A DNA stretch of 64,000 bases from NCBI GenBank assembly GCA_016715905.1, contig JADJXI010000017.1:186001-250000 (forward strand). Direction: 5' to 3'. Positions 63,159-64,000 of the stretch are shown here, piece after piece (positions within the stretch are counted from its first letter, which is position 1; each line of letters begins with the position of its first letter). The stretch comes from Sphingobacteriaceae bacterium (lineage in GTDB: Bacteria > Bacteroidota > Bacteroidia > B-17B0 > Aurantibacillaceae). The position numbers and the translations under genes are program-made. The notes beneath the pieces were generated by a model, which saw only the letters and a program-made list of their open reading frames with translations, was not told where the DNA came from and made no database searches.

Positions 63159-63776
63159 ATGCACATCGCCATTGCTGGTAACATCGGTTCCGGAAAGACA
63201 ACTTTGACCTCACTTTTAGCTAAACACTACAAATGGCATGCTCACTATGAAGATGCAGATGACAACCCATATTTAAATGATTTTTATGAAGATATGCAAC
63301 GTTGGTCATTTAATTTGCAGGTCTACTTTTTAAATAATCGATTCAATCAAATTTTAGATATCCGTAAAGGAAAACACACAGTAGTTCAAGACAGAACCAT
63401 ATACGAAGACGCGTATATTTTTGCTCCCAATTTGCATGCAATGGGATTAATGACTACCCGTGATTACGATAATTATTTTCAACTTTTTAAATTAATGGAG
63501 GGCTTAATCAAAGCTCCTGATTTGATTATTTATTTGCGTGCAGGAGTTCCAACTTTAGTTAAGCAAATTCAAAAAAGAGGACGCGATTATGAGAATAGCA
63601 TTCGTTTGGATTATTTAAAAAGACTGAATGAAAGATATGAAGCCTGGAGCACTTCTTATGAAGCCGGAAAAATATTGGTTGTAGATGTAGATGATATAAA
63701 TTTTAGTGAAAGCAAAGAGGATTTAGGAAAAGTAATAAGAATGATTGATGCACAATTAAACGGATTATTTAAATAG
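63159..63776 (+). CDS. Deoxynucleoside kinase
   Basis: The 205-residue product belongs to the dNK/dGK family. It has P-loop GNIGSGKTT (7-15), substrate region HYEDADDNPYLNDFYED (about 31-47), the ERS/DRS-type motif VQDRTIYEDAYIF (about 76-88) and the LID with Arg residues QIQKRGRDYENS. It phosphorylates deoxynucleosides for dNTP salvage. Its stop overlaps the start of the SiaB-like gene (TAGTG). Confidence 0.9.
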   Translation: MHIAIAGNIGSGKTTLTSLLAKHYKWHAHYEDADDNPYLNDFYEDMQRWSFNLQVYFLNNRFNQILDIRKGKHTVVQDRTIYEDAYIFAPNLHAMGLMTTRDYDNYFQLFKLMEGLIKAPDLIIYLRAGVPTLVKQIQKRGRDYENSIRLDYLKRLNERYEAWSTSYEAGKILVVDVDDINFSESKEDLGKVIRMIDAQLNGLFK

Positions 63777-64000
63777 TGAGTTCTACTACAAATAAAGAAG
63801 AGTTTTTTGATTTGCAGTTCGCGACTCAAGTAAATTCATCCAAACAAAACGGCGAATTAATTTTAGCTTATGATGGCGTATTAAATACCGAAACCATTGC
63901 CAAGTTGGAAGCCGAAATTGAAAGCAAAATTATGGAAAAAGGCTTTCCGAAATCCGTAGTTAAAAAAGTGTTTTTTATTTGTGTTGAATCGTTACAAAAC
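63776..64000 (+). CDS. siaB: SiaB-family (DUF6272-like) protein kinase, 5' part
   Basis: A frame opens at GTG 63776-63778 and runs off the window (75 codons). The visible part reads EFFDLQFATQ, then GELILAYDGVLNTETIAKLEAEIE and SVVKKVFFICVESLQN. That is the start of SiaB-like GHKL kinases, where the last stretch is the N-box helix (VESLQN, with Glu and Asn for Mg-ATP). SiaB phosphorylates SiaC. It is coupled to the kinase gene upstream and may be the kinase for the SiaC at 36744-37130, which is an inference. Confidence 0.6.
   Translation, partial: MSSTTNKEEFFDLQFATQVNSSKQNGELILAYDGVLNTETIAKLEAEIESKIMEKGFPKSVVKKVFFICVESLQN

Overview
The window is chromosomal DNA of an AT-rich Bacteroidota. 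Evidence for this includes a Bacteroidota-type LptD beside an Amidase_3 protein, an S46 dipeptidyl-peptidase, many secreted TPR proteins carrying the EILDSIxYAxRIQ linker that normally precedes a SpoIIE phosphatase, a SiaC (DUF1987) protein, promoters of the TTG-N19-TAnnTTTG type, and little visible Shine-Dalgarno sequence. The order cannot be fixed from sequence alone.

Layout. 0-15.6 kb is mostly housekeeping: lptD with a DUF922 protease-like gene, a divergent amidase, truB-metF-nifU-like, rlmB, a complete TPR-SpoIIE phosphatase, a beta-helix protein, a YjdF-like membrane protein and an S46 peptidase. 15.6-28.0 kb is an accessory island in which all genes read rightward. It consists of four units, each ending in an attC-like palindrome. 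Unit 1 (6.5 kb) has an IS630-type transposase, a BsuBI/PstI-type restriction-modification system with a controller gene, and three TIR-like genes. Unit 2 has a Dps and KatG. Unit 3 has a cysteine-rich lipoprotein and a thioredoxin-like protein. Unit 4 has a small lipoprotein. The two ends of every unit are complementary to each other in the same way (9 bp, about 2 mismatches, 5 bp). This is what integrated integron cassettes should look like, although no integrase is in view.

28.0-35.3 kb has an MFS transporter, an FkbM methyltransferase and a coupled pair of large secreted proteins. 35.4-48.9 kb is an array of eight TPR genes on the minus strand, interrupted by siaC and by one TonB-domain gene on the plus strand. 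Seven of the eight share a nearly invariant C-terminal module (transmembrane helix plus coiled coil) and all stop where a SpoIIE phosphatase domain would begin. A ninth such gene lies at 4.7-6.2 kb, and the only complete relative is at 9.1-11.1 kb. 49-63.8 kb is again core: ftsE, a large TPR protein with an outer-membrane barrel, feoAB, an M1 aminopeptidase, an exonuclease, gpsA, a membrane protein, an SDR and a deoxynucleoside kinase. A SiaB-like kinase gene runs off the right edge.

How it fits together. SiaB-like kinase, SiaC-like target and SpoIIE phosphatase are the three parts of a known partner-switching module, and all three types occur here. The output-less TPR proteins probably feed into, or buffer, that module. 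The cassette island adds defence functions (restriction, TIR signalling) and oxidative-stress functions.
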